Of a DNA stretch of 15,288 nucleotides, positions 1 through 7,472 are shown piece by piece; position 1 is the first letter of the stretch; every line of letters begins with the position of its first letter. The notes below the pieces were generated by a model. The model was given only the letters and a program-made list of their open reading frames with translations. It did no database searches and was not told the DNA's origin. The translations under genes and the position numbers were made by a program. Source of the DNA: Ruminococcus sp. UBA1828 (GTDB taxonomy: Bacteria; Bacillota; Clostridia; Oscillospirales; Ruminococcaceae); contig DDJI01000082.1 of NCBI GenBank assembly GCA_002338885.1, positions 1,611-16,898 of the forward strand, written 5' to 3'.

Positions 1-639
1 CATGTTCATGCACTCCTTGAATATCCTGCATATGTACTGCGGGGACAGGTCAACCGTCTTTGAAAGGTCGGTAAGAGATATATCCCTTGAATAGTTTTTG
101 TCTATGTAATCTATGATTGTCTTGAGCTGCTCCATGCGGTGGCTTTCCCTCGGGGAAATCGGGCAGGATATCATTCTGTTAAGCTCTACGAGGAATGAGT
201 ACACGTTTGAGGAGTTTGTGTATCCGGAGTATATGTTAGACGAGCGGACGGTTTTTATCATGCGCTCCCATATCTTTTCTAACGGAGATATGTCCGACAC
301 CTTGAAAATGACCGGCTTTGAAAATCCGAAGCTGTCCATTATCATGCTGATCGCGGTTCCGGAAAACGTCACCCAGTGAGTTTCCCAGTTAAAACCGTCT
401 TTTGCCGTGTATTCATGGGGGTAAAACGCCGGAAGAACAAATCCCGTTCCTTTTCCGATCTTGTGCTTTTCGCCGTCTAAATACAATATACCTTCGCCGA
501 CGGCTGTGTAAATCACCTGGTGATACACGTGTCCGGACGGACGCATACAATGGCACTCGGGGTCTGTAGATCCCACTCCGGTAACGTATATCGGAAGCTT
601 GACCTCATCTCCTAAAAGTGCAAAACAAAACTCCTGCAT
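1..639 (-). CDS. AraC-family transcriptional regulator, C-terminus cut by window edge
   Basis: Only the first 213 codons are present, read leftward from an ATG at 639; the gene runs off the window at base 1. Residues about 10-90 look like the cupin-type sensor half seen in AraC-family regulators (GHVYHQVIY, then GEGILYLDG, then LPAFYPHEY). Residues about 168-213 begin the AraC DNA-binding half: IIDYIDKNYSRDISLTDLSKTVDLSPQ-like spacing, followed by YICRIFKE, which is the first helix-turn-helix; the second one lies outside the window. A GGGGG ribosome site lies 9 nt before the ATG and a strong promoter lies just upstream. Regulators of this shape usually control sugar or glycoside use, but the ligand and targets cannot be read here. 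The family is well supported; the specific role is unknown. Confidence 0.88.
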   Translation of the reverse strand, partial: MQEFCFALLGDEVKLPIYVTGVGSTDPECHCMRPSGHVYHQVIYTAVGEGILYLDGEKHKIGKGTGFVLPAFYPHEYTAKDGFNWETHWVTFSGTAISMIMDSFGFSKPVIFKVSDISPLEKIWERMIKTVRSSNIYSGYTNSSNVYSFLVELNRMISCPISPRESHRMEQLKTIIDYIDKNYSRDISLTDLSKTVDLSPQYICRIFKECMNM

Positions 640-682
640 GACAATGCGCCCCCTTTCAAGGCAAAAACAAAAAACCACTTTC

Positions 683-711
683 ATGATAACACCTAATTTT
701 TTTCTTGTCAA
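683..711 (-). promoter_or_regulatory. Sigma-A promoter of the AraC-family gene
   Basis: On the minus strand the -35 box is TTGACA (706-711), the spacer is exactly 17 bp and the -10 box is TATCAT (683-688), preceded by TGT, which makes an extended -10. Transcription should begin near base 676, giving a leader of about 37 nt before the ATG at 639. The upstream side is very rich in A and T, as in an UP element. This is a near-consensus promoter, so the gene can probably be transcribed independently of the ABC-F gene upstream of it. Confidence 0.8.
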
Positions 712-739
712 TGTTTAATTTAATTATATTTTTTTCTTG
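696..739. repeat. Pair of 12-bp direct repeats over the AraC-gene promoter
   Basis: The 12-mer ATTTTTTTCTTG (plus strand) occurs exactly at 696-707 and again at 728-739, a start-to-start distance of 32 bp, close to three helical turns. The nearer copy overlaps the -35 box of the promoter. The position would suit an autoregulatory site, since AraC proteins often bind direct repeats on one helix face. The low complexity of the repeat (seven T in a row) means chance is a real alternative. Confidence 0.4.
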
Positions 740-842
740 AATTAAAATCGGCATTGAAAGGTGTTTATTCAAATTACGTCGTTTTGCAGATGTCAAGGAT
801 GCATTTCACAGCAAACAGGCATATGTAAAATTGTCTGATCAG

Positions 843-2759
843 CTACTGCATTTCTACCCATTTGTCCATGCATTCGTTCAGCTCTTCTTTTCTTTGCTCA
901 AGAGTTTGGCACAGTTCGTTCATCTTTATATAGTCTGCCGCCGTTTCTGGGTCGCAAATTGCCGCCTCAAGGTCCTTTATCTGTGTCTCAAGGTCGCCTA
1001 TGTGCTCCTCAAGCTCTTTTATGTCCTGCTTTTTCTTCACGTCAAGAGCACGCTGGTTTTTGGTGCGGTATTGCTTTTTCGGCGGTGCGGCAGCCTCATG
1101 AGCACGCGCTGCCTGCTCTGCGGCTTCCTGCTCAACCACCTTTTGTGCCAGATAGTCGTCGTAGTTTCCTTTGTATTCTTTGCTTGATGCATCGGATATG
1201 CAAACTATCCTTGTGGCGATCTTGTTTAAAAGATACCTGTCGTGCGATACAAAGATTATCGTTCCGGTGTATTCGCTCAGGGCATCCTCTAAGACCTCTT
1301 TTGTGGATATGTCGAGGTGGTTTGTAGGCTCGTCCAGTATTAAAACATTTGCCCTCCGCAGCATCATAAGCGCAAAGCTGAGCTTTGTCTTTTCTCCGCC
1401 GCTTATGACCCCTACGGGCTTGAACACGCTTTCCCCGCTCAATAAAACGCTTCCTAAAACGCTTCTTATCTGAAGATCCGTCATGGCGGGATATCTGTTG
1501 TGAATTTCGTCGATGACAGTGTTGTGCGGGTTGAGCTGCTCGTTTTTCTGATCAAAATATGCGGTTCTGACGTTTTGCGCCCACGATATCCGACCCTTTG
1601 AGTGGGGCAATATCCCGAGGATAGTTTTTAATATCGTGGATTTTCCCGCTCCGTTCGCTCCGATTATTCCCACGCGATCCGCTCGCCTCACGCTCAGCGA
1701 AAAGCTGTCTAAAAGCATGCTTTGCCCGCCGTCCGGAGAAATGTCTATATCCGATACCTCAAGAACCTCCTTAGGCGGCTCAATGTCGTATTCAAGCTTT
1801 ATCTTTGCGGGCTTGTGATATACGTGCGGCTTTTCAACTGCGTTTTCCTCTATCCTGTCAAGCATGTGCTGCTTTGATTTCGCAGCCTTTGCGCTTGTTG
1901 CGCTTGCTCGGTTCTTGTCTATGAAAAACCTCAGCTCGCTTATCTTTTCCTGCTCCGCTTTGTATATCTTCTCCTGACGCGCCACCTCTTCTTTTTTAAG
2001 CTTTAAAAATGTCGTGTAGTTTCCCGAATACGATTTTAAATGCATGTATTCTATTTCGCATATGCGAGTGCATATCCTGTCGAGAAAATATCTGTTGTGC
2101 GAAACTGTAAGTATCGTTCCTTTGTATCCGAGAAGATAGTCCTCAAGCCACTGCATGGTATCGAGGTCAAGGTGGTTTGTAGGCTCGTCGAGTATCAAAA
2201 GCTCCGGCTCTTCAAGCAAAAGCTTTGCAAGCGCCAGACGCGTTCTTTCTCCTCCGGACAGCGAGTTTACCGAGCGCTCAAGATCAAGCCCTGAAAATCC
2301 CATTCCGTTGAGAACCGTCTTTATCTTCACGTCAATTATGTACCCGTCGTTGTTTTCGTAGTGCGTGCTGAGCTTAGCATACTCCGCCTCCGCTATTTCA
2401 AGCTCCGCAGGGGAAAGCGATGCATAGGACGCCTCGATTTCGCTCATTCTTTCGTATTCCCGATCAAGCTCCGAAAAAGGCTTTCTCATCTCCTGCGCTA
2501 TGGAACACTCTGCGCTCAGCCCCACGCCCTGCTCAAGGTATCCTATGCGCAGATTTTGGGCAAAGCTTATCGAACCGGAACCATCAGGAGCCTTATCCCA
2601 GCTTGTCTTGCCGGTTATAATGGATAAAAGAGTGGTCTTGCCGCAGCCGTTCACGCCGACAAGCCCTATTCTTTCACCTTGATTTATTGTGAAATTGATG
2701 TTTTCAAGTATAGCTTCACCGTTGTAGTATTTATACACATTTTCAAGTGATACAAGCAT
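843..2759 (-). CDS. ABC-F family ATPase (ribosome-associated, YdiF/Uup type)
   Basis: This 638-residue soluble protein has two ABC ATPase domains in tandem and no membrane segment. The first domain shows Walker A GVNGCGKT (35-42), signature LSGGE (167-171) and Walker B with ILDEPTNHLD (about 188-198). The second shows GANGAGKS (367-374), ISGGE (452-456) and LILDEPTNHLD (473 on). Both catalytic glutamates are intact. A charged helical linker (about 250-330) joins them, and the last 80 or so residues form a charged coiled coil. ABC-F proteins act on the ribosome exit and peptidyl-transferase region, and the housekeeping members help stalled translation. I placed the start at 2759 (MLVSLENVY), because AGGGAG lies 5 nt before it and the promoter start site falls near 2834; a GTG 22 codons upstream is open but lacks a ribosome site. 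Nothing points clearly to the antibiotic-resistance subgroup. Confidence 0.92.
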   Translation of the reverse strand: MLVSLENVYKYYNGEAILENINFTINQGERIGLVGVNGCGKTTLLSIITGKTSWDKAPDGSGSISFAQNLRIGYLEQGVGLSAECSIAQEMRKPFSELDREYERMSEIEASYASLSPAELEIAEAEYAKLSTHYENNDGYIIDVKIKTVLNGMGFSGLDLERSVNSLSGGERTRLALAKLLLEEPELLILDEPTNHLDLDTMQWLEDYLLGYKGTILTVSHNRYFLDRICTRICEIEYMHLKSYSGNYTTFLKLKKEEVARQEKIYKAEQEKISELRFFIDKNRASATSAKAAKSKQHMLDRIEENAVEKPHVYHKPAKIKLEYDIEPPKEVLEVSDIDISPDGGQSMLLDSFSLSVRRADRVGIIGANGAGKSTILKTILGILPHSKGRISWAQNVRTAYFDQKNEQLNPHNTVIDEIHNRYPAMTDLQIRSVLGSVLLSGESVFKPVGVISGGEKTKLSFALMMLRRANVLILDEPTNHLDISTKEVLEDALSEYTGTIIFVSHDRYLLNKIATRIVCISDASSKEYKGNYDDYLAQKVVEQEAAEQAARAHEAAAPPKKQYRTKNQRALDVKKKQDIKELEEHIGDLETQIKDLEAAICDPETAADYIKMNELCQTLEQRKEELNECMDKWVEMQ

Positions 2760-2764
2760 AAATT

Positions 2765-2770
2765 CTCCCT
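2765..2770 (-). promoter_or_regulatory. Ribosome binding site that sets the ABC-F start
   Basis: AGGGAG on the minus strand, 5 nt before the ATG at 2759. It favours this start over the in-frame ATG and GTG codons further upstream, which have no comparable site. Confidence 0.6.
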
Positions 2771-2840
2771 CATAATCTTGTGCTGCCATGTAAAGTATCC
2801 GCAAAAGGCGTATTAGCTGCGCCACGCGTCAGGCATGATT

Positions 2841-2869
2841 ATTATATATCCGCGCATACTGTTTGGCAA
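2841..2869 (-). promoter_or_regulatory. Sigma-A promoter of the ABC-F gene
   Basis: On the minus strand TTGCCA (2864-2869) and a perfect TATAAT (2841-2846) are separated by 17 bp. Transcription should start near 2834, giving a leader of about 75 nt before the ATG at 2759. It lies back to back with the ruvC promoter, with 19 bp between the two -35 boxes. Confidence 0.75.
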
Positions 2870-2888
2870 TAGCCTTTTTTGTTTAGGG

Positions 2889-2917
2889 TTGATTATCGAA
2901 AACGGTTGTGATATAAT
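2889..2917 (+). promoter_or_regulatory. Sigma-A promoter of the ruvC-led gene run
   Basis: TTGATT (2889-2894), a 17-bp spacer and a perfect TATAAT (2912-2917) with TGA directly before it, forming an extended -10. The expected start is near 2924, about 31 nt before the ruvC GTG. It is the best promoter I see on the plus strand before the spacer at 12886, so it probably drives the whole run of closely packed genes. Confidence 0.75.
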
Positions 2918-2940
2918 AAACTGATTATTGATTCAAGTAT

Positions 2941-2946
2941 GGAGGT
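2941..2946 (+). promoter_or_regulatory. Ribosome binding site that sets the ruvC GTG start
   Basis: GGAGGT lies 8 nt before the GTG at 2955. It excludes the in-frame ATG at 2928, which would lie upstream of this site and very close to the predicted transcript start. Confidence 0.7.
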
Positions 2947-2954
2947 GCGCCGCA

Positions 2955-3494
2955 GTGAATTTGAGGATACTCGGAATAGATCCGGGGTACGCAATAGTGG
3001 GCTTCGGCGTACTGGATTATGACGGCAGAGATTTTTCCGTTGTAAATTTCGGCGCTATAACAACCCCCGCCGGGATGGACTTTGAGGATAGGCTTGAAAT
3101 AATATATCGCGATATGAACGAAGTGATAAATACCTATCACCCCGAGGCGATGTCCTTAGAAAAGCTTTTTTTCAACACGAACCACACAACTGCAATAGAC
3201 GTCGCCCAGGCAAGGGGAGTAATACTTTTGTGCGCAAAGCAAAACGGCGTTACGGTGTTTGAATACACCCCGCTTCAGGTGAAAAACTCGGTTGTCGGCT
3301 ACGGAAAAGCCGAGAAGAAACAGGTTCAGCAGATGACCCGCTCTCTTCTCAGACTTAAAGAGGTTCCAAAGCCTGATGATACGGCGGACGCACTTGCGCT
3401 TGCCATAACGCACGGACACAACTCATTTTCAAATGCATACGGAGCATATGCATGTAACGGATGCAGCAACGACAGTATCGGGAGAAAGAAATGA
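2955..3494 (+). CDS. ruvC: Crossover junction endodeoxyribonuclease RuvC
   Basis: RuvC is the Mg-dependent resolvase that nicks Holliday junctions held by RuvAB. From the GTG start the protein has 179 residues, slightly longer than most family members. The four acidic catalytic residues are visible: D9 in GIDPG, E69 in SLEKLFF, and D142 and D145 in KPDDTADALALAITH. The segment QARGVILLCA (85-94) also matches the family. The GTG is chosen over an ATG 27 nt upstream because GGAGGT lies between them, and because RuvC proteins normally begin just before the GIDPG strand. The stop TGA overlaps the ruvA ATG (ATGA at 3491-3494), so the two are probably translationally coupled. The last 20 or so residues are not conserved-looking and may be a lineage tail. 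Confidence 0.95.
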   Translation: MNLRILGIDPGYAIVGFGVLDYDGRDFSVVNFGAITTPAGMDFEDRLEIIYRDMNEVINTYHPEAMSLEKLFFNTNHTTAIDVAQARGVILLCAKQNGVTVFEYTPLQVKNSVVGYGKAEKKQVQQMTRSLLRLKEVPKPDDTADALALAITHGHNSFSNAYGAYACNGCSNDSIGRKK

Positions 3495-4102
3495 TATACA
3501 GCTTAACAGGTAACGTAGTTCACACTGAACAGGATATGTGCGTGATAGAGTGCGCAGGCGTGGGATACGCATGCAAAACCTCGCTCGGCACGCTTGCACA
3601 GCTCTCCGGAGTGCAGACCGCAACCCTTTATACATACCTTGCGGTGAGAGAGGATGCCGTGGAGCTGTTCGGATTTTATTCAAAGGATGAGCTGTCATGC
3701 TTTAAGCTTTTGACTTCGGTGAGCGGAGTCGGCGCAAAGTATGCGCTGTCAATTCTTTCGAGCTACACCCCCTCGCAGGTTGCGCTTGCAATAGTTTCAG
3801 AGGACACAAAGGCATTTTCAAAGGTAAAGGGCATAGGCTCAAAGATCGCTCAAAGGATTGTAATGGAGCTAAAAGATAAGATTTCAAAGGAGGCTGCCGC
3901 CGGCTTTGACGGCTGCGATATCGAGCAGGTGTCCGCCGTTGTCGGAAATTCCGTTGCCGCCGAGGCGATAGAAGCTCTTGTGGTTTTGGGATACACTCAG
4001 TCGGAAGCTGCCGCCGCAGTGTCAAAGTGCGACAGCGCGCTTAAAGTTGACGATATTATAAAGCAGTGCTTAAAGACTCTTTCTTCCAATAAAAGAATGT
4101 AA
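3491..4102 (+). CDS. ruvA: Holliday junction DNA helicase subunit RuvA
   Basis: RuvA is the tetrameric protein that binds four-way junctions and loads the RuvB motor. The 203-residue length is typical. Domain I is the N-terminal OB fold, starting MIYSLTGNVV. Domain II has two helix-hairpin-helix motifs, VSGVGAKYALSIL (77-89) and VKGIGSKIAQRIV (112-124). Domain III, which contacts RuvB, follows an acidic linker and covers about 155-203. The start at 3491 is preferred to an in-frame ATG at 3461: it has GGGAG just upstream, begins with the family's usual MI, and forms the ATGA overlap with ruvC. ruvB follows after 27 bp. Confidence 0.96.
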   Translation: MIYSLTGNVVHTEQDMCVIECAGVGYACKTSLGTLAQLSGVQTATLYTYLAVREDAVELFGFYSKDELSCFKLLTSVSGVGAKYALSILSSYTPSQVALAIVSEDTKAFSKVKGIGSKIAQRIVMELKDKISKEAAAGFDGCDIEQVSAVVGNSVAAEAIEALVVLGYTQSEAAAAVSKCDSALKVDDIIKQCLKTLSSNKRM

Positions 4103-4129
4103 TCGGCATGATTCGGAGGCGAATGCGAC

Positions 4130-5173
4130 ATGATAGAAACCGGTGAATTTGATTTTGAAAACAGAATAGTCGCGCCGAACATGATAGCGGGCGAAAGCGA
4201 GGAAAACGATTATTCTTTAAGGCCGAAAACGCTGAGCGAATATATCGGTCAGGAAAAGGTCAAAGAAAACCTCGCCATATACATCGAGGCCGCCAAAAAA
4301 AGAGGAGACGCTTTGGACCACGTCCTTCTTTACGGCCCTCCGGGACTCGGAAAGACGACGCTTTCGGCAATAATTGCGCACGAGATGGGCGTAAATATAA
4401 GGATAACCTCCGGCCCTGCCATAGAAAAGCCGGGAGACCTCGCCGCACTTCTTACAAACCTTCAGCCGGGAGATGTTTTGTTCATAGACGAAATACACAG
4501 GCTTTCAAGGGCGATAGAAGAGGTTCTTTATCCCGCGCTCGAGGACTTCGCCATAGACATTATAATAGGTAAGGGACCTGCGGCGCGCTCTATAAGAATA
4601 GACCTGCCCAAGTTCACCCTTATAGGAGCGACAACGAGAGCGGGTCAGCTCACATCACCTTTAAGAGACAGATTCGGAGTTATACAGCGCCTCGAGCTTT
4701 ATTCAACCGATGAGCTGTGCCGCATAATTCAGCGCTCTGCTGTGATATTGGGCGTTGCGTGCGATAAAGACGGCGCGTATGAGATGGCGTCCCGCTCAAG
4801 GGGAACGCCGAGAATTGCAAACAGACTGCTAAAGCGTGTCAGGGACTTTGCCGATGTAATGGGCAACGGAGTTATAACAAAGAAAATCGCCAAAATAGCG
4901 CTTGACAGAATGGAAATAGATGAGCTGGGACTTGATTCTTTGGATAAAAGAATGTTGACCATGATTATAAAGGGTTATAACGGCGGGCCGGTCGGTCTTG
5001 AAACCCTGGCCTCGGCAATCGGAGAAGAAGCGGTGACGCTTGAGGATGTGTGCGAGCCGTTTTTGATGCAGCTTGGATTTATAGCAAGGACGCCGCGCGG
5101 AAGATGCGCTACCGAGCTGGCGTATAAGCATTTGGGAATCCTTCGGGACGGTCAGACGTCTTTGGACTTGTGA
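4130..5173 (+). CDS. ruvB: Holliday junction branch migration ATPase RuvB
   Basis: RuvB is the hexameric AAA+ motor that pulls DNA through the RuvA-bound junction. The 347-residue protein shows Walker A GPPGLGKT (69-76), Walker B VLFIDE (116-121), sensor 1 in GATTRAG (166-172), the arginine-finger segment LRDRFG (178-183) and sensor 2 GTPRIANR (225-232). A C-terminal winged helix follows, with [11 protein letters not shown] and the late [14 protein letters not shown] lies 10 nt before the ATG. The N-terminal extension of about 28 acidic residues before the [11 protein letters not shown] core is usual in Firmicutes. With ruvC and ruvA it completes a full resolvasome in one operon. Of its 35 isoleucine codons I counted 25 ATA. 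Confidence 0.97.
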   Translation: MIETGEFDFENRIVAPNMIAGESEENDYSLRPKTLSEYIGQEKVKENLAIYIEAAKKRGDALDHVLLYGPPGLGKTTLSAIIAHEMGVNIRITSGPAIEKPGDLAALLTNLQPGDVLFIDEIHRLSRAIEEVLYPALEDFAIDIIIGKGPAARSIRIDLPKFTLIGATTRAGQLTSPLRDRFGVIQRLELYSTDELCRIIQRSAVILGVACDKDGAYEMASRSRGTPRIANRLLKRVRDFADVMGNGVITKKIAKIALDRMEIDELGLDSLDKRMLTMIIKGYNGGPVGLETLASAIGEEAVTLEDVCEPFLMQLGFIARTPRGRCATELAYKHLGILRDGQTSLDL

Positions 5174-5209
5174 CGCTTTTGCGTTGATTATAATGTAAGG
5201 AGAATCGGT

Positions 5210-6574
5210 ATGGGAAGGTTATTCGGAACTGACGGAGTAAGAGGCGTGGCGGTAAGCGAGCTTACCACTGAAACAGCAATGCTTATAGGAAGGGCGGCAG
5301 CTGTAACTCTTGCGAAAAATTCTCACCATAAAGCTAAAATACTCATAGGCAAGGACACAAGAGTATCCTGTGATGTTCTTGAGTCTGCGCTCATAGCGGG
5401 TATATGCTCTGTGGGCGCGGATGTACATACTCTCGGAGTGATACCTACGCCGGCAGTTGCGTTTTTAACCGTGAAGTACGGAGCGGACGCCGGAATAGTG
5501 ATTTCGGCATCCCATAACCCCTATGAGTTTAACGGCATAAAAATATTCTCCTCGTCCGGATATAAACTTCCCGATGAAGTTGAGGCTGAAATAGAGAGAC
5601 TTGTCCTCGACGCAAGAAACGAAATGGCGCCTTCCGGATGCAGCAACCTCGGCAGAGTGTATGTTGAAAAGAACGCAGAGTGGGATTATGTAAGGCATCT
5701 TTTGAAAAACATAGATTCAGACCTCGGAAAAATGCGCATAGTTGTGGACTGCGCCAACGGCGCGGCAAGCTCCTGCGCCGAAAAGTTCTTTAAAGGCCTC
5801 GGGGCAAACGTCATAATGATCAACAACACCCCTAACGGAACAAATATAAACGACGGATGCGGCTCAACACACCTTGAACAGCTTTCAAACGCTGTTGTCG
5901 AGAACAGGGCGCATGCCGGAGTGGCTTTTGACGGCGACGCCGACAGGTGCCTTATGGTAGACGAAAAGGGCGAGCAGGTTGACGGCGACAGAATGATAGC
6001 AATACTTGCAAAGAGCATGAAGGAAGACGGCACGCTCCTTTCAAATACATGCGTCGTCACTAAAATGACCAACCTGGGATTTTTCAAATGGGCAAAGGAA
6101 AACGGAATAGTCGTTTCCACCGCATCCAGGATAGGAGACAGATACGTGCTTGAGCGCATGCTCCTCGACGGGTATAACCTTGGCGGAGAACAGTCGGGGC
6201 ACATAATTCTAAGCGACTGCGCAACAACCGGAGACGGCGAGCTTTCCGGAGCAAAGGTTCTTGAAATACTTGCGGCAAGCGGAAAGAAATTTTCAGAGCT
6301 TGCGTCAATATTTACGCCGTACCCGCAGCTGCTTGTCAATGTCAAGCTCAGACCGGAGTGCAGGGGCAAGTTTAATGAAGTCCCTGAGATCGCGGAAATA
6401 ATAGATTATTGCAGCAATAAACTCGGCAGCGACGGACGCATATTCGTCAGAGAATCCGGAACCGAGCCGCTTTTAAGAGTTATGGCGGAGGGCAGAGATA
6501 AGGACGCTATATACCAGTATGCCAATGCCATTGCGCAGGTTGTAAAGAAGCATTTGGGAGAGACCGAGCTGTGA
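5210..6574 (+). CDS. glmM: Phosphoglucosamine mutase
   Basis: GlmM converts glucosamine-6-phosphate to glucosamine-1-phosphate on the route to UDP-GlcNAc, so it feeds peptidoglycan synthesis. It acts in the cytosol and must be phosphorylated on its active serine. The 454-residue length is standard. Visible landmarks are the N-terminal LFGTDGVRG, the phosphoserine loop ISASHNPYEFNG with S101, the metal loop DGDADR (241-246), the substrate loop GGEQSGH (325-331) and the C-terminal phosphate site RESGTEPLLRVM (413-424). AAGGAG lies 7 nt before the ATG. In many Firmicutes glmM sits with cdaA and cdaR; here it follows ruvB by 36 bp and overlaps the next gene by 4 bp. Confidence 0.97.
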   Translation: MGRLFGTDGVRGVAVSELTTETAMLIGRAAAVTLAKNSHHKAKILIGKDTRVSCDVLESALIAGICSVGADVHTLGVIPTPAVAFLTVKYGADAGIVISASHNPYEFNGIKIFSSSGYKLPDEVEAEIERLVLDARNEMAPSGCSNLGRVYVEKNAEWDYVRHLLKNIDSDLGKMRIVVDCANGAASSCAEKFFKGLGANVIMINNTPNGTNINDGCGSTHLEQLSNAVVENRAHAGVAFDGDADRCLMVDEKGEQVDGDRMIAILAKSMKEDGTLLSNTCVVTKMTNLGFFKWAKENGIVVSTASRIGDRYVLERMLLDGYNLGGEQSGHIILSDCATTGDGELSGAKVLEILAASGKKFSELASIFTPYPQLLVNVKLRPECRGKFNEVPEIAEIIDYCSNKLGSDGRIFVRESGTEPLLRVMAEGRDKDAIYQYANAIAQVVKKHLGETEL

Positions 6575-7458
6575 GAGTAGCCGACAGATGGAAAGATTAT
6601 CGCCTGATTGACGCCTCGTGCGGAGATAAGCTTGAGGCATGGGGAAACATAAAGCTTGTCAGACCCGACCCTCAAATAATATGGAAAACGCCTAAGGGCG
6701 CTGAATGGAACGGCGCGGATGCCGTTTATCACCGCTCATCTAAGGGCGGGGGCGAGTGGGAATACCGCCGCAAGCTCCCTCAGAGCTGGACGGTAAGCTA
6801 TGATAAGCTGACTTTTATAATCCGCCCCACGGGATTTAAGCACACCGGACTTTTCCCCGAGCAGGCGGTAAACTGGGACTACATGTCCGATGTGATAGCG
6901 CGTGAAAAGAGCGTAAACGCTGACAGGCAGATTAACGTGTTGAATATGTTCGCCTATACCGGAGGAGCAACCCTGGCATGCGCCGCAGCCGGCGCAAACG
7001 TGTGCCATGTGGATGCATCAAAGGGCATGGTTCAGTGGGCAAGGGACAACGCCGCAAAATCCGGCTTGTCCGAAAAGCCGATAAGATGGATAGTGGACGA
7101 CTGCGAAAAGTTCGTCGAGCGTGAAATACGCCGCGGTAGAAAGTACGACGCGGTTATTATGGACCCTCCGAGTTACGGAAGGGGACCGTCCGGCGAGGTG
7201 TGGAAGCTTGAGGACAGCATTTACGACCTTGTAAAGCTCACAGCCGGAGTTTTAAGCGACAATCCTCTTTTCTTCATTTTGAACAGCTATACAACCGGAC
7301 TGTCGCCTTCGGTCATGTCGTATATCTTAGGCAGCATACTCGGCAAAAAATTCGGCGGCAGCGTGAACGCAGACGAAATAGGACTTCCGGTCGAAAAGAG
7401 CGGCATGGTTCTTCCCGCCGGAAACACGGCAATATGGACAGCAAATATAAAAGATTAA
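6571..7458 (+). CDS. Class I SAM-dependent methyltransferase, RlmI/RlmK (COG1092) type without PUA domain
   Basis: This 295-residue protein is probably an RNA methyltransferase. The SAM-binding Rossmann core shows LNMFAYTGGATLACAAAGA (124-142, motif I), VDASKGMVQWARDN (147-160) and the catalytic-type DPPSYGRG (198-205), a pattern typical of the RlmI/RlmK family. The first 90 residues (with RRKLPQSWTV and LTFIIRPTGFKHTGLFPEQ) resemble the family's linker barrel, but there is no N-terminal PUA domain as in full-length RlmI. The start is a GTG that overlaps the glmM stop (GTGA at 6571-6574), with GGGAGAG a few bases upstream inside glmM, so translation is likely coupled. The substrate, probably ribosomal RNA, is inferred from family and cannot be fixed here. 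Confidence 0.85.
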   Translation: MRVADRWKDYRLIDASCGDKLEAWGNIKLVRPDPQIIWKTPKGAEWNGADAVYHRSSKGGGEWEYRRKLPQSWTVSYDKLTFIIRPTGFKHTGLFPEQAVNWDYMSDVIAREKSVNADRQINVLNMFAYTGGATLACAAAGANVCHVDASKGMVQWARDNAAKSGLSEKPIRWIVDDCEKFVEREIRRGRKYDAVIMDPPSYGRGPSGEVWKLEDSIYDLVKLTAGVLSDNPLFFILNSYTTGLSPSVMSYILGSILGKKFGGSVNADEIGLPVEKSGMVLPAGNTAIWTANIKD

Positions 7459-7472
7459 AGTGGTAGATGCAA

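Noticed and set aside
843..2759. ABC-F gene as an antibiotic-resistance determinant
   Set aside because: The linker is not visibly extended as in many resistance members, the genes around it are housekeeping, and no mobile element is near. A family tree would decide.
2803..2823. GGCG/CGCC hairpin followed by TTTT in the ABC-F leader, as an attenuator
   Set aside because: A 4-bp stem with a 9-nt loop is too weak, and there is no separate leader peptide or competing stem that I can support.
5168..5194. TATAAT at 5189-5194 with TTGTGA upstream, as an internal promoter for glmM
   Set aside because: The spacer is only 15 bp and the predicted start near 5201 would fall inside the glmM ribosome site (5197-5202), leaving no usable leader.
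5686..6369. Long minus-strand open frame opposite glmM
   Set aside because: It lies wholly inside a well-supported gene, lacks a ribosome site, and its translation resembles no family; it follows from the codon use of glmM.
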